DNA of 64,000 nucleotides from Paralithodes platypus (Eukaryota > Arthropoda > Malacostraca > Decapoda > Lithodidae). Below are positions 1 to 11,367 of the stretch, in pieces. How positions within the stretch are numbered: the first letter of the stretch is position 1; each line of letters opens with the position of its first letter. The DNA is taken from positions 22,562,811 to 22,626,810 of the forward strand of contig CM064481.1 in the NCBI GenBank assembly GCA_032716605.1, written 5' to 3'. The position numbers and the translations under genes were made by a program. The notes beneath the pieces are model-generated. The model saw only the letters and a list, made by a program, of their open reading frames with translations. It was not told where the DNA came from and did no database searches.

Positions 1-554
1 TGGATGGTTCAGCAGACACGGAAAATTTAAAAAATTTTTTTTTTTTTTTTAGCCTAGCCTATATTAATGTCACTAATTATCCCACGGATTTATAGTTTTC
101 TGTTAATTTTCATCAATATATAGGCTAATGTTTGGAAGTAGGCTACTTACAAGGCTCTGAAAAACGTTTTCCCCACGACTTATTGTCATCATCATATACA
201 GTATATATATTGACAGCAGGAGGCAAAAACCAAGTACGCCGCGGCCCAACCGACTACACACCCAGGTAAACAAAGCTCACTTTGCCGAAGGTCTGTAATA
301 CTTCAATGTACAGTATCTATTTCCAGTCAAATATACATTTCCGCACAATGCGCATCATCAAACCATACTAGGCTAAGTCTACTAACAATAATATTAACCT
401 ATTAGCTTAGTACCAAAAGAATAGCGACAAAATAGGGGTATTATAACTGTAGATTTATCCCGGAATGCTTTGTTTAGCCTACACTCGGACCGATTCATTT
501 CTGTGTTATTTTACGGTGAAATCGGGTTTTTTAAGTTGTTGGTAACAAAATTCC

Positions 555-720
555 GGTAGCATTCAAGGAGACTACCACAGTACTTACCTCTGACCGGGTA
601 TAGGCTATCCTAGTGTTTACTATACCCCTTAGAAAGGACATTAGTTAGCCTAGCCTAACCTAACAACCTTACCTAACCTATCCTAGTACTATAGGTGGGG
701 GCGGCTCCGCTGTTTGACAT
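555..720. repeat. TTAGG-bearing dispersed repeat, uninterrupted copy
   Basis: The block runs from 'tagcattcaaggagacta' through 'gtttactatacccc' into a run of AACCT motifs and 'ggtgggggcgg'. A second copy lies at about 2366-2446 plus 2826-2910, where a LINE 3' end has inserted. This copy therefore shows the empty site. Positions 1-554 hold unique-looking AT-rich DNA with a T-tract near 40-50 and no gene. Confidence 0.7.
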
Positions 721-770
721 CTTAGACTTAGATTTTTGGTGTATTTGTATGTGAAGTGGGTATTTGGTTC

Positions 771-1213
771 AATGTTATTTTAATACCACAAATTTTGTTG
801 ATATATTTGAAGATAAATATTGAATCTATATGCTCTAAAGATCATAAGAAAATTTGTTTTAACCCTCGGAAAAACCTAATAAAAAAGTATGGTACTAAAA
901 TGTCTTTTTCGTAACAAGGTTGTCAATACGGTACTTCCAGTTATCGATAGCTCTAAAGATCATATGAAAATGTGTTAAACCCTCGGAGAAACCTAATATA
1001 AAAGTATGGTACAGTATTAAAATTTAATTTTCGTAACAAGGTTGTCAATACGGTACTTTCCCATTATCAATCTACAATCAAAGCTGAAGATTGCAGAGTA
1101 AACACTGTAGACTTCATCGACTTTCTTTCACTTTCGTATAGCCTAATCGACAGCCAATTTTTGTTTTTTTATTTACTAAGGGATTAGTGCTCAACCAGCG
1201 GGGTGTGGGCCCT
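771..1213. repeat. Dispersed repeat, copy 1 of a direct pair with 63559-63994
   Basis: About 440 bp of AT-rich DNA recurs in the same orientation at the right end of the window, with small differences. A shorter inverted piece lies at about 10258-10345. Inside are two related sub-blocks (about 820-940 and 945-1065), each with 'aaccctcgg', 'aaaacctaata' and 'gttgtcaatacggtac'. It ends at a GC-rich 'accagcgggg' stretch followed by TTAGG-type motifs. No coding potential is seen. Family not recognised. Confidence 0.75.
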
Positions 1214-1530
1214 GTGGGGGCAGCAGCCCCCACCCATAATACTAGGTTAGGTTAGGTAAGGTTGTTAGGTTAGGCTAATGTCTTTTCAAATCTCTATCGG
1301 GGGCGTGTCTCAACATCGATCAATAGGCCTAATGGGGAAAATAGGTTTTCCCGAGATTTCTAATTAATTACAAACACTATATATTGATGCAAATGAACAA
1401 TTTATGTTATAAAGGTAATTGTTTAGTTTATGTCCTCCTCCTACAGAAACTGGATTTTTGAGCACAGACTAAACCAAAATTAATGTTCACTACTGTATTT
1501 ACATAGCTGGTCATTAAATTAAATTAAATT

Positions 1531-1861
1531 AACCTAACCTAACCTAACCTAACCTAACCTAACCTAACCTAACCTAACCTAACCTAACCTAACCTAACCT
1601 AACCTAACCTAACCTAACCTAACCTAACACCTAACCAACCTAACCTAACCTAACCTAACCTAACTAACCTACCTAACCTAACCTAACCTAATGTACCTAA
1701 CCTAACCACCTAACCTAACCTAACCTAACCTAACCTAACCTAACCTAACCTAACCTAACCTAACCTAACCTAACCTAATATAACCTAACCTAACCTAACC
1801 TAACCTAACCTAACCTAACCTAACCTAACCTAACCTAATATAACCTAACCTAACCTAACCT
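1531..1861. repeat. Interstitial telomere-type array (AACCT)n
   Basis: About 330 bp of nearly perfect AACCT pentamers, that is TTAGG on the other strand, with a few variant units (for example near 1629, 1690 and 1780). TTAGG is the usual telomere repeat of arthropods. The array is flanked on both sides by ordinary repeat DNA, so it is interstitial and not a chromosome end within this window. Shorter TTAGG clusters sit in neighbouring dispersed repeats (about 645-690, 1240-1275, 2860-2890, 3170-3200 and, inverted, 39650-39690). Confidence 0.95.
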
Positions 1862-2365
1862 GGGCATCCTGGGGGCTGCTGCCCCCAGACCCCCGCTGGT
1901 CTTGGGTTGAAAAGTTATAAAAAAACACATATCTCTTACCTCATTATTCAAAGTTTTGTATTTGGTTTAATATACACTTCCCAGGTCATTTGAACAGTTC
2001 TATTGCTACTATATATCATATAATACACCATAGAATACGTTTTTTATAACTAGAAAAAGAGGACATAAACTAAACAATTACGAAAATCGGTATTATTCTA
2101 GATCCGGTTTCACAGCACACTCATCACTTTATATGGCTTCTATAAATTTGTCATATACCATAGTTCATTCCTAGGCTATATCGGTCAGTAGCGGCGCAAA
2201 TAGATTTATAATTAGCCTAGGCCTACAGTGAAAAAGTTAATATTTACCTCCTGTTATCCACAGCCAAAGCTGAACTTCCCCACACCCCCGCTGTTTGACA
2301 TCAACTTACGTGTTTACACCAAATTACACGACGTACGCCCGGTAACACAACTCATTCCAAAATAG

Positions 2366-2910
2366 GTAGCATTCAAGGAGACTACATCAGGACTCTTCTT
2401 CTTCTTCTTATCTCTGACCGGGTATAAGCTATCCTAGTGTTTACTAGCCGCCTTCTTCTTCTTCTTCTTCTTCTTTTGAACCCGCCCGCAGACCGAGCAG
2501 ATCCGCAGGGCTGACCTTTGTATCGGTACTGGCTCAGAAACGTTAGTAGGAGGGAAAGTTTAGAGTAGAAGGATAGTTTAAGAGACAGTTTTTGTTTTGT
2601 TTGTATAAACCCCCCCTCACTCATTTCTCTTCCTCCACATTTTCTCGAATATCCTCTTCATCATCTCCATGTCTTGTGTTTCCATCTCCTGTGTTAACCC
2701 CAATAGCGCCCCCACCCCTCTATCTTCCCTCTGCTTAATCTCCTCCCACCCCCTCTCCCCAACTCTATTCCTCATGTACCTCTCCAACTCCTCTCTCTCC
2801 TCATTATATCTTGTATATATCTTGCCTATACCCCTTTGAAAGGACATTAGCCTAAGCTGCCTAACCTAACAACCTTACCTAACCTATCCTAGTATTATGG
2901 GTGGGACAGT
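2366..2910. repeat. TTAGG-bearing dispersed repeat, copy interrupted by a LINE end
   Basis: Second copy of the block at 555-720, split at 'gtttacta' (2446) and resuming at 'tacccc' (2829). It also carries a CTT microsatellite near 2393-2410 that the other copy lacks. Positions 1862-2365 hold more AT-rich repeat DNA with no gene. Confidence 0.65.
2447..2825 (-). mobile_element. 5'-truncated LINE 3' end with (AAG)n tail
   Basis: On the minus strand this encodes a charged C-terminal tail of about 70 residues ending in WRKRNE, with 'ALLGLT' in the middle. I know this style from the C-terminal end of LINE ORF2 proteins, after the zinc-knuckle region. It is followed by a short 3' UTR and a terminal (AAG)n run, read as (CTT)n on the plus strand at about 2450-2475. 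Comparison with the uninterrupted copy at 555-720 places the insertion between 'gtttacta' and 'tacccc', with a possible 3-bp duplication (CTA). Clade not determined. Confidence 0.6.
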
Positions 2911-2960
2911 GCAGGGTGTCAATCCACAAAATATGAATTGTGTTATCATTATGGTTTATT

Positions 2961-3343
2961 ATTTTGGGTTTAATTCTAGTTTCGCTTTCACAGCATAGCC
3001 TACTCATAAATTTCTATGGCTACTTTAGAGTTGTCATATACCATACTTAATTCCTATATATGTCCAAAGCGGCGGAAATGCATTAGGGCCTATAAGGAAT
3101 TATACCTACTGTGAAAAAAAAAAAAAAAAAAATCCCCATATGCGGCACCATAGCTATTACATAATACTAGGTTAGGTTAGGTAAGGTTGTTAGGTTAGGC
3201 TAATGTCGTTAATGTAGTTTATTATCATTATATTACGTCTTTTACCCAGCAATTTCCCTGATCTTAATAGTTGGTCGGGAAGCTATGCCTTTACAACGGC
3301 GCCTCCCTTTTGTCGCTGTGTACGTGAAACTAGAATTTTATCT
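2961..3343. repeat. Dispersed repeat X, uninterrupted copy (empty site for the LTR element)
   Basis: This block is repeated in inverted orientation as two separated halves, 10379-10502 and 39624-39888. Here the halves are contiguous across 'atgataataaac' (read on the minus strand near 3220-3235). It holds a TTAGG cluster and a poly-A tract at about 3113-3131. It therefore records the target sequence before the 29-kb insertion at 10503-39623. Nothing coding is seen here or between 3344 and 4167. Confidence 0.85.
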
Positions 3344-4167
3344 TATTTTGTTATCATTATAGCGCGACGGAGCGGCGAAGGCGCAAGCTCTAGGGGGGTC
3401 CGGGGACATGCTCGTAGGCCTATAGGTGCAATTATAGAAATTTACCGTATTTCCTGCAATCTAAAAGCAATCAAGATGGAAAATATGGAGACCAAAATTG
3501 TCAATTTACCTTTTTTGTCTTAAAAAAAAAGTTGGGGGAGTTTCTGTTATCATTATACAAAAGGTTAATTTGCGTTATCACTAAAAAAAACAGCGTCGTA
3601 TGACACCCTGGCCCCCACTGTCCCACACCCCCGCTATTTGACATCTTTTGACAGATTTTTGGTGTATTTTTCTATGAAAAGGGTATTTTTTCAATTTGTC
3701 AATAGGCCTAACGAAAATCCTCCATGCAGACTAGGCCTAGCCTATAGGCTAGGCTATGGAGAAAAATATGGCGAATCTGTTGGTACCTATTTTCCCTAAT
3801 AAATTGTTTCTAATAAGGCGGATGTAGCCTAGTGTCCTTGAAGATTATCCCAAAATATTCTCTGTACCCAGCCAAAATATTATCTAGGCTAGCCTAGCCT
3901 ATATACCCAGTGAAAATATTCGGAAAAACTAAATAAGATGGTCACCAATTTTCCCATGGATTTTTTTATTTTTCCCAGTTAGTTTTCATCAATACGGTTA
4001 CAATACCTGTATATAGTGTTTGGAAATAATTACAACCCTCGGCGAAACCGTTTTCCCCATTATACAACGATCTTAAGACACGCCGCCCGATAGTGGCGAG
4101 GGCTATGAAGTACAGGGAAAATGAGGGGTTAAATGTGTAAAACGGCGATTAAAACGTATTTTAGCAA

Positions 4168-4530
4168 AACTTGGCTCGGGTTTTAAGGTATTTCAAAGGC
4201 CTAAAACCCAATATTTCGAAAACCCGAGCCAAGTTTTGGCCAAAGCTGGCTCGGATTTTGAGTTTGTAGACAACAAAATGACAGTAACCTCATTTAGAAA
4301 TTTGGCTCAGGTTTCCCGAAATTGCAAAGCCATAAAACCCGAATTTTGGAAAACCGCTCGGATTTTGCGAGTTTTAAGAGTAAACAAATTACAGTAGGCT
4401 AGGCCTAGGCTAACCTAATTTAGAATTTTGGCTCATGTTTCCCTAAATTGCAAACCCCAAAAAGCATAATTTTGGAAAACCCGAGCCAATTTTTGGCAAA
4501 ACTTGGATCGGATTTTGAGAATCGAAAAAG
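4168..4530. repeat. Tandem repeat, period about 130 bp, roughly 3 units
   Basis: Three degenerate units each begin around 'ttggctc' (about 4170, 4302, 4429), run through 'aaattgcaaa' or similar, and contain 'aaaacccga' and 'gccaa.ttttgg' words. The units differ by many substitutions, so the array is old. Positions 4531-4985 hold no recognised gene; this stretch may include the 3' UTR of the adjacent LINE. Confidence 0.7.
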
Positions 4531-5647
4531 ACTAACTAAATGTCGGAAATCGGCTCATAAATGCGCCTCCGCTCGAATATGAATTCGCTCGAAGTGTCCA
4601 GATACCTCTGTAAATACTACCGCAACTACGAATCTTGTTTCTGAGACCTAGTATATCGTGACGTGATGCGCAAAGCTGTGGAAATGAACACCTGTAGTTT
4701 CGACAGAGATGGGCAGGTGGAGTTTAGTGTTGACTAAAAAGCTGGTGGAGCCAGGTGGACAGAGCCGACAGACCTCGGGAGTTCAGTTCAGTTCAGTTGG
4801 AATTCGGGAAGTTTAGCCTTAACGTCGGTACTTCCCTAAGAGGTTTTGTTATTTTTCTTTTTGTGACTTTTTGTGACGTGCTCATTTGTCTAAAAATAAA
4901 TATATCTCATTTTTCATCCCTTTTTCTGAAATCTTCTTTCTTCTCTCTTCAGTCTTGTTTCTTCTCTCGTCTCTCTTCAGTCTTCTTATTTCAGTTCTTT
5001 CAATTTTTTCTCTCGTACTCTCCACATTTGATAGATTGTCTGTTTCACTCTATCGCTTATTTCTTTGTTAAATAAAAGATGTCCGATGACTTGGTTTTCA
5101 TTTTCAATATAAGGCTGTTGGAACCCTGGATCTTTTATTCTGCATGCTTTATAAAATGAACAGTGTAGTAGAAAATGTTTTAGGTCTTCTGTTCCTTCCT
5201 TACACATAACGCATTGTGTCTCTCCTCCCACATGCCTATTTCTATCTTTTAGATTTAAGTTATTTGTCCTACATCTGTAAAATATTATAGATGCCTGTGT
5301 GTTGTCATAAATATCTTACTCGCTCTTAATCTCCTTTTTATAACTCCTATACACTTCTAGGCTACTCTTCTCTGCCAACTCCTCTCGCCATCTTCCCGAA
5401 TCCCAGTCCAGAACTCTTTTTCTAATGTCGTCCTTCTTAATATTTGCTAAATTTGTTTCTCCTAACTTCAAATTCCCTACATACTTTCTAATTTCTGCAG
5501 TCCAGGGATCTTTACTATTTCTAAGTTTTCCTCTGTGATTCTTCTTAGCAAGTCATTACTTTCCTCTCCTACTAAATGTTTAAGATATTTTATGTTACCT
5601 TCCATAATTCTTGCCTCCATTGATGAGGCTCCTATTTCACCCCTTAA

Positions 5648-6271
5648 CCTCTGAAGTGCGCATGGGGGTAATTGGAAACGTCCCCCTGTGCTGACGTATT
5701 TGAGGTGTTTCCGTCACTAAAATATTCATTGTGCCATTAATAGCATTAATATTTATCCATATGCGCCTATTATGGGTTGATTATAAAGGTATTAACCTGA
5801 AACAACAATAAAACGAGTGAAAACAGCGTTTGGATGGTCAAAATCGGAGATATAGCCCGCGAGTTGTATAATGTATGGGTGAGGCAATCTGCTTTCCCGC
5901 CAATTTCCCCCAAGGCCACTGAGACAGTCGATCGATACTCTCTCTCTCTCTCTTGCACTCGCTTGCTATCAGTGATGACCACACCCTCCAATCGGATTTC
6001 TAATGTTAGCACGAAAATATACCTCAGAATAAGGGAATAACAGGGAAAATAGGTGATAACTGAAGGAGAGGAGGAAAGTGGGGAAGGAGGGGAGGTAGAG
6101 GACTGAGATTTTGCATGGCCCAGGGGCCAAAAAAATAAAAATAAAAAAAAAAAAATATAAAAAAATATTTTTTTTTCGATGTCAAAAGTTGATTTTTATT
6201 TTCTCTGACTCTTAAGAGTCTTCCCGCAGTGCGCCGGGGGAACTCTTAAGAGTCTCCCCGCAGCTCCCGGG
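5648..6271 (+). mobile_element. TTAA MITE, family 1, copy 1
   Basis: A 624-bp non-coding element flanked by TTAA at 5644-5647 and 6272-6275. It starts CCTCTGAAGTGCGC and ends CAGCTCCCGGG. It carries a (CT)n run, an A-rich tract and, near the 3' end, two ~37-bp units with the palindromic word GACTCTTAAGAGTC or close variants. Exact TTAA duplication is typical of piggyBac-type transposition. It splits the LINE; joining the flanks at one TTAA keeps the LINE frame (VTLRGE). Short open frames inside are not genes. Confidence 0.9.
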
Positions 6272-6569
6272 TTAAGGTTACCTTTTGGGCATATCTGGGT
6301 GCCCCTAATATGTGTCTAAAAACCCTATTCTCTATATTTTGTAATTTATTTATTTCTGTTTTTGAAAAACCTATAACATTCGAGCCATACCTGGACTGCT
6401 GGTATCACAATACTTTTCCAATATGTTTTTCCAATAAGTATCTTATTACAACTTTGTGATATTACCGGGTATGTAAGGTTAGCCATTCGATTTGCTTTAT
6501 CCAAAGCTTCTATTTTCTGGGTTTTAAAACATTTTTTATTATCATTAATTTGTATTCCTAGATATTTAA

Positions 6570-7587
6570 CCCGGGAACTGCAGGGAGACTCTTAAGAGAT
6601 CCCCCGGCGGACTGCGGGGAGACTCTTATGAGTGAGTGAAAAAAAAAAATCAACTTTTGACATCGAAAAAAAAAAAAAATAATAATTATTTTTTTATTTT
6701 TTTATTTTTTTTTGGCCCCTGGGCCATGCAAAATCTCAGTCCTCTACCTCCGCTCCTTCCCCACTTTCCTCCTCTCCTTCAGTTATCACCTATTTTCCCT
6801 GTTATTCCCTTATTCTGAGGTATATTTTCGTGCTAACATTACCGAGTTGCAAGCAGGGTGTTGTCATCACTGATGGCAAGCGAGTGCAAGAGAGAGAGAG
6901 AGAGTATCGATCGACTGTGTCTCAGTGGCCTTGGGGGAAATTGGCGGGAAAGCAGATTGCCCCACCCATACATTATACAACTCGCGGGCTATATCTCCGA
7001 TTTTGACCATCCAAACGCTGTTTTCACTCGTTTTATTGTTGTTTCAGGTTAATACCTTTATAATCAACCCATAATAGGCGCATATGGATAAGTATTAATG
7101 CTATTAACCTCTGAAGTGCGCATGGGGGTAATTGGAAACGTCCCCCTGTGCTGACGTATTTGAGGTGTTTCCGCCACTAAAATATTCATTGTGCCATTAA
7201 TAGCATTAATACTTATCCATATGCACCTATTATGGGTTGATTATAAAGGTATTAACCTGAAACAACAATAAAACGAGTGAAAACAGCGTTTGGATGGTCA
7301 AAATCGGAGATATAGCCCGCGAGTTGTATAATGTATGGGTGAGGCAATCTGCTTTCCCGCCAATTTCCCCCAAGGCCACTGAGACAGTCGATCGATACTC
7401 TCTCTCTCTCTCTTGCACTCGCTTGCTATCAGTGATGACCACACCCTCCAATCGGATTTCTAATGTTAGCACGAAAATATACCTCAGAATAAGGGAATAA
7501 CAGGGAAAATAGGTGATAACTGAAGGAGAGGAGGAAAGTGGGGAAGGAGGGGAGGTAGAGGACTGAGATTTTGCATGGCCCAGGGGC

Positions 7588-7626
<39 letters not shown>

Positions 7627-7829
7627 AAAATATTTTTTTTTCGATGTCAAAAGTTGATTTTTATTTTCTCTGACTCTTAAGAGTCTCCCCGCAGTGCGCC
7701 GGGGGAACTCTTAAGAGTCTCCCCGCAGCTCCCGGGTTAATGGCACAATGAATATTTTAGTGACGGAAACACCTCAAATACGTCAGCACAGGGGGACGTT
7801 TCCAATTACCCCCATGCGCACTTCAGAGG
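6570..7829 (-). mobile_element. TTAA MITE, family 1, copy 2 (host of copy 3)
   Basis: Same family in reverse orientation, flanked by TTAA at 6566-6569 and 7830-7833. Its sequence (6570-7103 plus 7741-7829) is interrupted near its 5' end by copy 3. Joined, it is about 627 bp. It sits in the LINE; bringing the LINE flanks together at one TTAA restores the frame (KQIKYLG). Confidence 0.88.
7108..7736 (+). mobile_element. TTAA MITE, family 1, copy 3, nested in copy 2
   Basis: A 629-bp copy flanked by TTAA at 7104-7107 and 7737-7740. The host TTAA is the internal 'tattaatggc' of copy 2, which is intact in the other family members. Copies 2 and 3 are in opposite orientations, so the locus also forms a large inverted repeat. 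Confidence 0.9.
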
Positions 7830-9560
7830 TTAATTTGTTTTACCACTTCTATTTCTCGTATGTTGTTTGGTTTGTTTTTCATATTAAATATTAGGATTTT
7901 ACTTTTGTCTTTATTTATACTTAAGCCACACTCTCCCCCTATCTCTATTAATTTATCTATTACTCTTTCTGCTTCCTGGATTGTATGAGCCAAGAGTAGC
8001 CCGTCATCGGCATAAAACAATGAATTTATTTTGAAACACTCATCTACAAACCCTCTTTTATTTTCTAACTGTTTAATTATCTCATAAGTTATTAATTTAA
8101 ATAATGTTGTGGACCCCGTACAGCCTTGTCTGATGCCGCTTGTTATCTTAATCTCCGTCTCATTTACTTGCCCCTTATTTATAATTGTACTATCTTCTTT
8201 ATATAATAATTATGTTACTTACTATGTCTATAACATTTGAATTTATATTGTAATCTTTTAATACTTTTATCAGTTTCTCCCTTCTGATTGAGTCATAGGC
8301 CTTTTTAAAGTCTATTGAGATTACTATGAGTGACCTCTTTTGTTTAAATATTTTATCTATACAGTATTTCAATATAAAAAGATTATTTTCGATTCTACCC
8401 TTATTTGTAAACCCACTCTGTGTCTCCCTTACCTCTCCATTCTCCCTAATGTGTTCTTCTATTTTATTTTTAATTGCTGTCGTCATGAAAAGTTTATATG
8501 ATATGTCTGTCAGAGCGATTGGCCTCAATTCATTTACCTTTGGTTTATTTACTGTTGGTAACATAACAGTTTTTGACTTCTTCCACTCTTCTGGAATTAC
8601 ATTTGTGTCCATAATATTATTAAAGCACATTGCAAGTTTTTCTAAGCACTTATCACTTTGTAACAATGCTTTATATAACTCAGGTTTCATTGCATCAAGG
8701 CCTGCTGCTTTTCTATTCTTTAATTTCTTTATATTTTCCTTTAATTCTCCCACTGTAATGTTTGGTTTCTCCTTGTAGTTTATGTTTTTATTAACTCTTA
8801 AAGCCATTTCCATGTGTTCCCGTAACTCCTCTTTAACTGTGACTGATTGTATGTTATAATTGTGTTCATCATTTACATTCATCCCTATTTTAAATAATTT
8901 ACCTTCTTGCCTGTCCTCCATTTCTTTCTCTTTTAATTCTCTTTATTCCCTATTTATATCCTCATTCCAAACTTCCTCGATGTTATTGTCATGCATTATA
9001 TATATACCACTCCAAAACATATTTAATTCCTCTACAGCCCTTTTATCTGACAATACTTCTCCTTCATCGTTATAGTTTTAATTCTTTTATTTCGTTTTGA
9101 CTTTTGTTTCTTAGTTTATTTATATATTTCCACATCTTTTTACTCGCATCTCCTCCCTCTATTATCTCTCTAGTCTTTTTCCTCTCATGTATATAAATGG
9201 CTTCCCTGATCTCTTTCTGTACTTTACTTTTTTGTTCCAAGAAAAGTATGTTACTTCTCTCCTCTTCCTCTCTATTTTTAGCATTTCTTCTTAATCTATT
9301 ATAATATCTCCTCTTTTTTATACCTTTTCTAATACTGTCATTCATCCATGGTGCCTCTTGTTTTATTTTGTCTCTTCCTAATCTCCTCCTATAGGTAGTT
9401 TTAAGTATATCATCAGCTGTCTCCTTCATTACTCTATTGAAGACTCTTATATCGTTACTCTCTTCTCTCGTTATTCTATTTTCTAGTTCCCTAATAAATT
9501 TGACTATGGTCTCCTCGTTTATTTTATAGTATTCTTTTGTTTCCCATTTCTTCCCTTTAA

Positions 9561-10040
9561 CCCTTAACTGTCGGCGAGCAACATAAGTCGAGTTAAATAA
9601 AGCTGGACTATGTGGCGGCGCTCGACATAGGTCGTGTGGCAATTTCAGCACGTAATGTTGCTGAGAGAGAGAGACAAGTGGTGGCAGGAGAGTAGCGAGC
9701 GTATGACTGCTCCAGACCACCGCGGCGAACCTACTGACACGAATCCCACCTCCTCCCTCCCTCTCTCACTCGCTATATATGGAATTGTATAGGGAAAGTG
9801 CCTAATTACATGCTTTTTGCACTCGCGTTGCACGGTTATTGCAAGAAAACTAGCCATCATAAAAGGATCGTTATGGTGTCATTCGAAAGCTCTGTTTATG
9901 CCCTTTCAGGGATAGATACTTGTTTTACGTTCTGGGTCTTATTTAGGCATGAAAATGATCACGTAAACAGCCCTATTTTGGCTAAAAACACCCCGCTGGG
10001 CGGTACATATAAATAAACTGCATAGGCCGCTCGTAAGGTG
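9561..10040. mobile_element. TTAA MITE, family 2
   Basis: A 480-bp element flanked by TTAA at 9557-9560 and 10041-10044. Ends: CCCTTAACTGTCGGCGAGC on the left and, reading inward from the right on the minus strand, CACCTTACGAGCGGCC. Near the left end are two similar ~35-bp units with 'gcgagcaacataagtcg' and 'gcgctcgacataggtcg'. It splits the LINE between the endonuclease and the linker; with one TTAA the LINE reads SKSFKGKKWET without a shift. No transposase is encoded. Confidence 0.85.
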
Positions 10041-10257
10041 TTAAAGGATTTACTATTTGAATTATTCCACTCAAAATATACCTCAATAAGGTTGTGGTCT
10101 GACAGATCATAAACGTCTTGCTTTTCATCTATTTTCATACTTTTAAAATCTTCATACATTTTATCTGAAATTAAAACATAATCTATTATGCTAGATTGCT
10201 CGTTTCTTCGCCATGAGACAGGTGAAAATGGCGTGTGTACGAATCGGTGCCGTCTAT

Positions 10258-10345
10258 AGGAAAGTTTTGACAACCATTTTACGACAAAATTCCATTTTAG
10301 TACCATATATTTTTATTAGGTTTTGCCGAGGCTTAAAACACATTT
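10258..10345 (-). repeat. Inverted fragment of the 771-1213 repeat
   Basis: Minus-strand match to 'aaccctcgg.aaaacctaataaaaa' through the 'gttgtcaa' block of the repeat at 771-1213. It abuts the 5'-truncated end of the LINE, so the LINE probably inserted into this repeat. Confidence 0.6.
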
Positions 10346-10378
10346 TTATATTAGCCTATGTTTAGAGCATATAAAATC

Positions 10379-10502
10379 CAGGTAAAATTCTAGTTTCACG
10401 TACACAGCGACAAAAGGGAGGCGCCGTTGTAAAGGCATAGCTTCCCGACCAACTATGAAGATCAGGGAAATTGCTGGGTAAAAAACGTAATATAATGATA
10501 AT
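10379..10502 (-). repeat. Repeat X, left half at the LTR element boundary
   Basis: Inverted copy of about 3220-3343. It ends with ATAAT (10498-10502), the left target-site duplication of the LTR element. The right half of the same repeat resumes at 39624. Confidence 0.9.
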
Positions 10503-10732
10503 TAAAATGCCCCAGAACGAGAAGCCCACCACAGAAGCCACGAACGAACACCACACAGAAACACCAAAGGAAAGGTCCACAGAACGAAAGGACCAGCTGA
10601 CCGAGCCAGCCATTTCAGACAGGCCCAAGCCCGCAGGGCTAAACAGCTCCAGGACGCACCCATTTACCTTTTCTAAACTGACCATTTTCCACACCTCACG
10701 TACACTAACCCTCTCGTGTCCTACACTCTTAA

Positions 10733-11363
10733 CCTCTGAAGTGCTCATGGGGGTAATTGGAAACGTCCCCCTGTGCTGACGTATTTGAGGTGTTTCCGTC
10801 ACTAAAATATTCATTGTGCCATTAATAGCATTAATACTTATCCATATGCGCCTATTATGGGTTGATTATAAAGGTATTAACCTGAAACAACAATAAAACG
10901 AGTGAAAACAGCGTTTGGATGGTCAAAATCGGAGATATAGCCCGCGAGTTGTATAATGTATGGGTGAGGCAATCTGCTTTCCCGCCAATTTCCCCCAAGG
11001 CCACTGAGACACAGTCGATCGATACTCTCTCTCTCTCTCTCCTGCACTTGCTTGCCATCAGTGATGACAACACCCTGCTTGCAACTCGGTAATGTTAGCA
11101 CGAAAATATACCTCAGAATAAGGGAATAACAGGGAAAATAGGTGATAACTGAAGGAGAGGAGGAAAGTGGGGAAGGAGGGGAGGTAGAGGACTGAGATTT
11201 TGCATGGCCCAGGGGCCAAACAAAAATAAAAAAATAAAAAAATAAAAATAAAAACAATATATTTTTTTCGATGTCAAAAGTTGATTTTTTTTTTCACTCA
11301 CTCATAAGAGTCTCCCTGCAGTGCGCCGGGGGAACTCTTATGAGTCTCCCCGCAGCTCCCGGG
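10733..11363 (+). mobile_element. TTAA MITE, family 1, copy 4, in the 5' LTR
   Basis: A 631-bp copy flanked by TTAA at 10729-10732 and 11364-11367. The empty site is the 3' LTR at 19308-19320, which reads 'cactcttaactacaaag'. Its terminal units read ACTCATAAGAGTC and ACTCTTATGAGTC, a variant of the palindrome in copies 1-3 and 5. Confidence 0.95.
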
Positions 11364-11367
11364 TTAA

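Larger units (their letters stand above)
4986..10257 (-). pseudogene. LINE (non-LTR retrotransposon) ORF2, split by TTAA elements
   Basis: Minus-strand ORF2-like protein, N- to C-terminus from about 10257 to 4986. Visible parts: end of an APE-type endonuclease (IDYVLISDKM, then DLSDHNLIEV with the SDH motif, 10070-10200); an RT palm with 'RKAAGLDAMKPELYKAL', 'RPIALTDISYKLF' and 'SIDFKKAYDSI' (8280-8790); the catalytic box FYADDGLLLAH (about 7990-8020); 'IKYLGIQIND' (straddling the insert at 6566-7833); 'LRGEIGASS' (straddling the insert at 5644-6275); and a C-terminal CCHC-like segment C-x2-C-x8-H-x4-C (5160-5215). Frameshifts at about 8200 and 9075 and a stop near 5480 show decay. The 5' part is missing. 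Clade uncertain; an I/Nimb-like group is only a guess. Confidence 0.85.

Noticed and set aside
1531..1861. True telomere
   Set aside because: Repeat-rich DNA lies on both sides and similar short clusters recur elsewhere in the window.
5770..6040. Open frames repeated at 5770-6012, 7230-7472 and 10855-11073
   Set aside because: They lie in the MITE family and recur only because the MITE is repeated; they have no protein motif, and the reverse frame is equally open.
10471..10779. Frame with EKPTTEATNEHHTE, also at 18913-19353
   Set aside because: It is the start of the LTR in both places, and in the 5' copy it reads across the LTR boundary and into a MITE. No sign of selection on the protein.
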